Assembly (NCBI GenBank): GCA_021286935.1
Contig: JAJTBI010000006.1
Location: forward strand, 1 to 64,000
Length of the DNA stretch: 64,000 bases
From: Geobacteraceae bacterium
GTDB lineage: Bacteria > Desulfobacterota > Desulfuromonadia > Geobacterales > Pseudopelobacteraceae
Direction: 5' to 3'
Part shown: positions 62,760-64,000 of the stretch, one piece after another
Numbering within the stretch: position 1 is the first letter of the stretch
How the letters are laid out: each line of letters opens with the position of its first letter
Notes under the pieces: generated by a model
Database searches by the model: none
What the model was told of the DNA's origin: nothing
What the model saw: the letters and a program-made list of their open reading frames with translations, nothing else
Made by a program: the position numbers and the translations under genes

Positions 62760-63017
62760 GTTTGAATATAGACATGCTGTCAGACTATTTTACAGTTTAC
62801 TGCAGTGCTTTGCAGCGGCTTCATCTCCAGCGTGTTGGAGCTCTTGTGGAAGTGGTAACGTCTTCTTGTTCATCTTGCCAGGGGAGAATAGCTCGTTTCT
62901 GAGTGTTGTACCTCTTCCAAATTTTCCCTCTGCGAGGTGCCTGGGCACGGAGGGTGTATTGTTGATATTGAAGCAGAAAGCGGGCAGTCCCCTGGTGGGG
63001 CTGTCCGCTTCTGTTTG
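62760..63017 (+). ncRNA. Possible small RNA ending in a strong hairpin
   Basis: No convincing gene fills 62760-63040. A promoter-like pair TTGAAT...TATTTT (about 62762-62791, spacing 18) is followed about 180 bases later by a long hairpin: CAGAAAGCGGGCAGTCCCC (62974-62992) pairs with GGGGCTGTCCGCTTCTG (62997-63013) and then TTTG. A terminator without a gene suggests an untranslated transcript; a 27-codon minus-strand frame here was not believed. Confidence 0.25.
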
Positions 63018-63041
63018 TAACACAACTGAAACTTTACATCT

Positions 63042-63076
63042 CTGTCACATACCTGTAACATGCGCTCGCTTATCAT
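63042..63076 (+). promoter_or_regulatory. Pho box and -10 of the phosphate transporter genes
   Basis: CTGTCACATACCTGTAAC is a two-half-site Pho box (CTGTCAC-N4-CTGTAAC), ending 11 bases before a -10 element TATCAT (63071-63076). This is the PhoB-activated promoter layout. It predicts induction under phosphate limitation. Confidence 0.8.
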
Positions 63077-63112
63077 GATCTGTCAGTTGTCTGCATTTAA
63101 AAGGAGAGCAGC

Positions 63113-63730
63113 ATGTTCGGACTAAAGCCGAAAGAAGAGAAGTTTTTCAAGATGTTTCAGGATATGGGGGTCATCATTACTGAAGGTGCCCAGCAGTTAA
63201 AGGTGATGCTCGATGATTATGTTGATCCGGTTGCCAGCCAGCGCCAGATCAAGGATACGGAACACAAGGGGGACAACCAGACCCACCTGATTATCAAGAC
63301 CCTTAACAAGACCTTTATTACCCCCCTTGATCGCGAAGATATCTACTCGCTGGCCTCAAAGCTGGACGATATTATTGACCTGATCGATGCCTCGGCCCAG
63401 CGTTTTGTGATGTACAACGTTGAAAAACCGACCCCAGAGGCACAGCAACTGGCCTTCATCATCCTGAAGTGCTGCCAGACCGTTGAACGGGCCCTGAAAC
63501 ATCTGGGGGGCAAGTTTGACGATATCAATGACTGCTGCGTGGAGATCAATGCCTTGGAAAATGAGGCGGACCGGGTCTGCCGTGAGGCGATCAGCCGTCT
63601 GTTTGATGAAGAAAAAGATCCGATCAACCTGATCAAGTGGAAAGAGATCTACGAGACCCTTGAGAAGGCCACGGACAAGTGTGAAGACGCTGCCAATATC
63701 CTGGAAAGCGTGGTAGTGAAAAATGCCTGA
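63113..63730 (+). CDS. DUF47/PhoU-like Pit accessory protein
   Basis: The 205-residue product is helical with the D-x-x-E-H-K-G-D and L-E-N-E-A-D-R-V metal-binding helix patterns of the DUF47 (TIGR00153-like) PhoU relatives. It typically partners a PiT transporter, which overlaps its end here by eight bases. Ribosome site AAAAGGAG. Likely modulates phosphate uptake. Confidence 0.88.
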   Translation: MFGLKPKEEKFFKMFQDMGVIITEGAQQLKVMLDDYVDPVASQRQIKDTEHKGDNQTHLIIKTLNKTFITPLDREDIYSLASKLDDIIDLIDASAQRFVMYNVEKPTPEAQQLAFIILKCCQTVERALKHLGGKFDDINDCCVEINALENEADRVCREAISRLFDEEKDPINLIKWKEIYETLEKATDKCEDAANILESVVVKNA

Positions 63731-64000
63731 TCAGGCCCTGATTCTGTTGGTGTTGGTGATTGTTGCCGCACTGCTTTTTGATTACATCAACGGTTTCCAT
63801 GATACAGCCAACGCCATCGCCACCAGCGTTTCAACCCGTGCCCTTTCGGTCAGGTCGGCGATTGTCTTGGCGGCATCGCTTAACTTTATCGGTGCCATGG
63901 CGTTTACCAAGGTGGCCAAGACCATTGGAACCGATATTATTACCGCTGACAAACTGACCCAGTTGGTGGTCCTGTCCGGTGTACTCGGTGCAATCCTCTG
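63723..64000 (+). CDS. pit: PiT family phosphate transporter (3' end beyond window)
   Basis: The ATG at 63723 overlaps the accessory gene by eight bases. The 92 residues present include I-N-G-F-H-D-T-A-N-A-I-A-T-S-V-S-T-R-A-L, the N-terminal signature of PiT inorganic phosphate symporters, and three membrane segments. A Pho box upstream of the pair implies regulation unlike the constitutive E. coli pitA. Confidence 0.9.
   Translation, partial: MPDQALILLVLVIVAALLFDYINGFHDTANAIATSVSTRALSVRSAIVLAASLNFIGAMAFTKVAKTIGTDIITADKLTQLVVLSGVLGAIL

Noticed and set aside
62790-63023. 77-codon minus-strand frame after the PEP-CTERM gene
   Set aside because: It spans a terminator-type hairpin, has no ribosome site and the residue pattern is not protein-like; an RNA explanation fits better.

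Overview
The window comes from a Gram-negative, anaerobically respiring bacterium, most probably Geobacterales (Geobacter/Trichlorobacter-like). The evidence is indirect: a c-type cytochrome, an EtfAB plus membrane EtfAB:quinone oxidoreductase operon, a class I hybrid cluster protein, a PEP-CTERM protein, a geopeptide-type radical-SAM locus, and an extreme density of PAS-rich histidine kinases. No rRNA, tRNA, CRISPR array, prophage or intact insertion sequence was seen.

Layout. 1-4392: end of a TlpA-like protein, a small lipoprotein, a cytochrome, then a binding-protein lipoprotein paired with a histidine kinase. 4464-7890 (minus): htpX, a small PGPGW protein, lemA, a GDT1-type and a TerC-type membrane protein, read as one operon behind a yybP-ykoY (Mn2+) riboswitch. 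8112-9261 (minus): beta-carbonic anhydrase and purE. 9787-35869 (plus): a run of 13 genes with gaps of at most about 80 bases, comprising nine sensor kinases in a row (eight hybrids and one without receiver) interrupted by one methyltransferase, then a PhnD-like binding protein, a tenth kinase and a single-domain receiver. None of the 13 has a DNA-binding or nucleotide-cyclase output domain and no HPt domain was seen. 35995-40102 (minus): EtfB, ferredoxin-EtfA and their membrane quinone oxidoreductase. 40487-43154: gdhA and lysC. 43349-44810 (minus): a radical SAM/SPASM maturase and a 29-residue Cys-containing precursor peptide, a RiPP locus. 44935-49631: TonB-dependent receptor, ABC_sub_bind protein and hybrid kinase, divergent from the RiPP locus. 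49840-64000: uvrC, amt, an envelope gene pair, a pseudo-receiver membrane protein, gltX, hcp, a PEP-CTERM protein, and a PhoB-type promoter in front of a Pit phosphate transporter pair.

How it works together. The region is dominated by sensing. Three different families of periplasmic binding protein each lie directly upstream of a kinase with no ABC permease or ATPase nearby, which suggests that they present ligands to the kinases. Regulatory DNA is readable in several places: a Mn2+ riboswitch, sigma-54 -24/-12 elements before amt (strong), gdhA and the PEP-CTERM gene (weaker), a CRP/FNR-type palindrome in class II position before hcp, and a Pho box before the phosphate genes.

Dispersed repeats sit between genes: a 147-base palindromic element in two copies whose arms co-vary, a second inverted family in two copies, and nested repeats that run into the 3' end of uvrC. 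Positions of domains inside proteins are estimates read by eye; phosphoacceptor residues were placed by codon counting.
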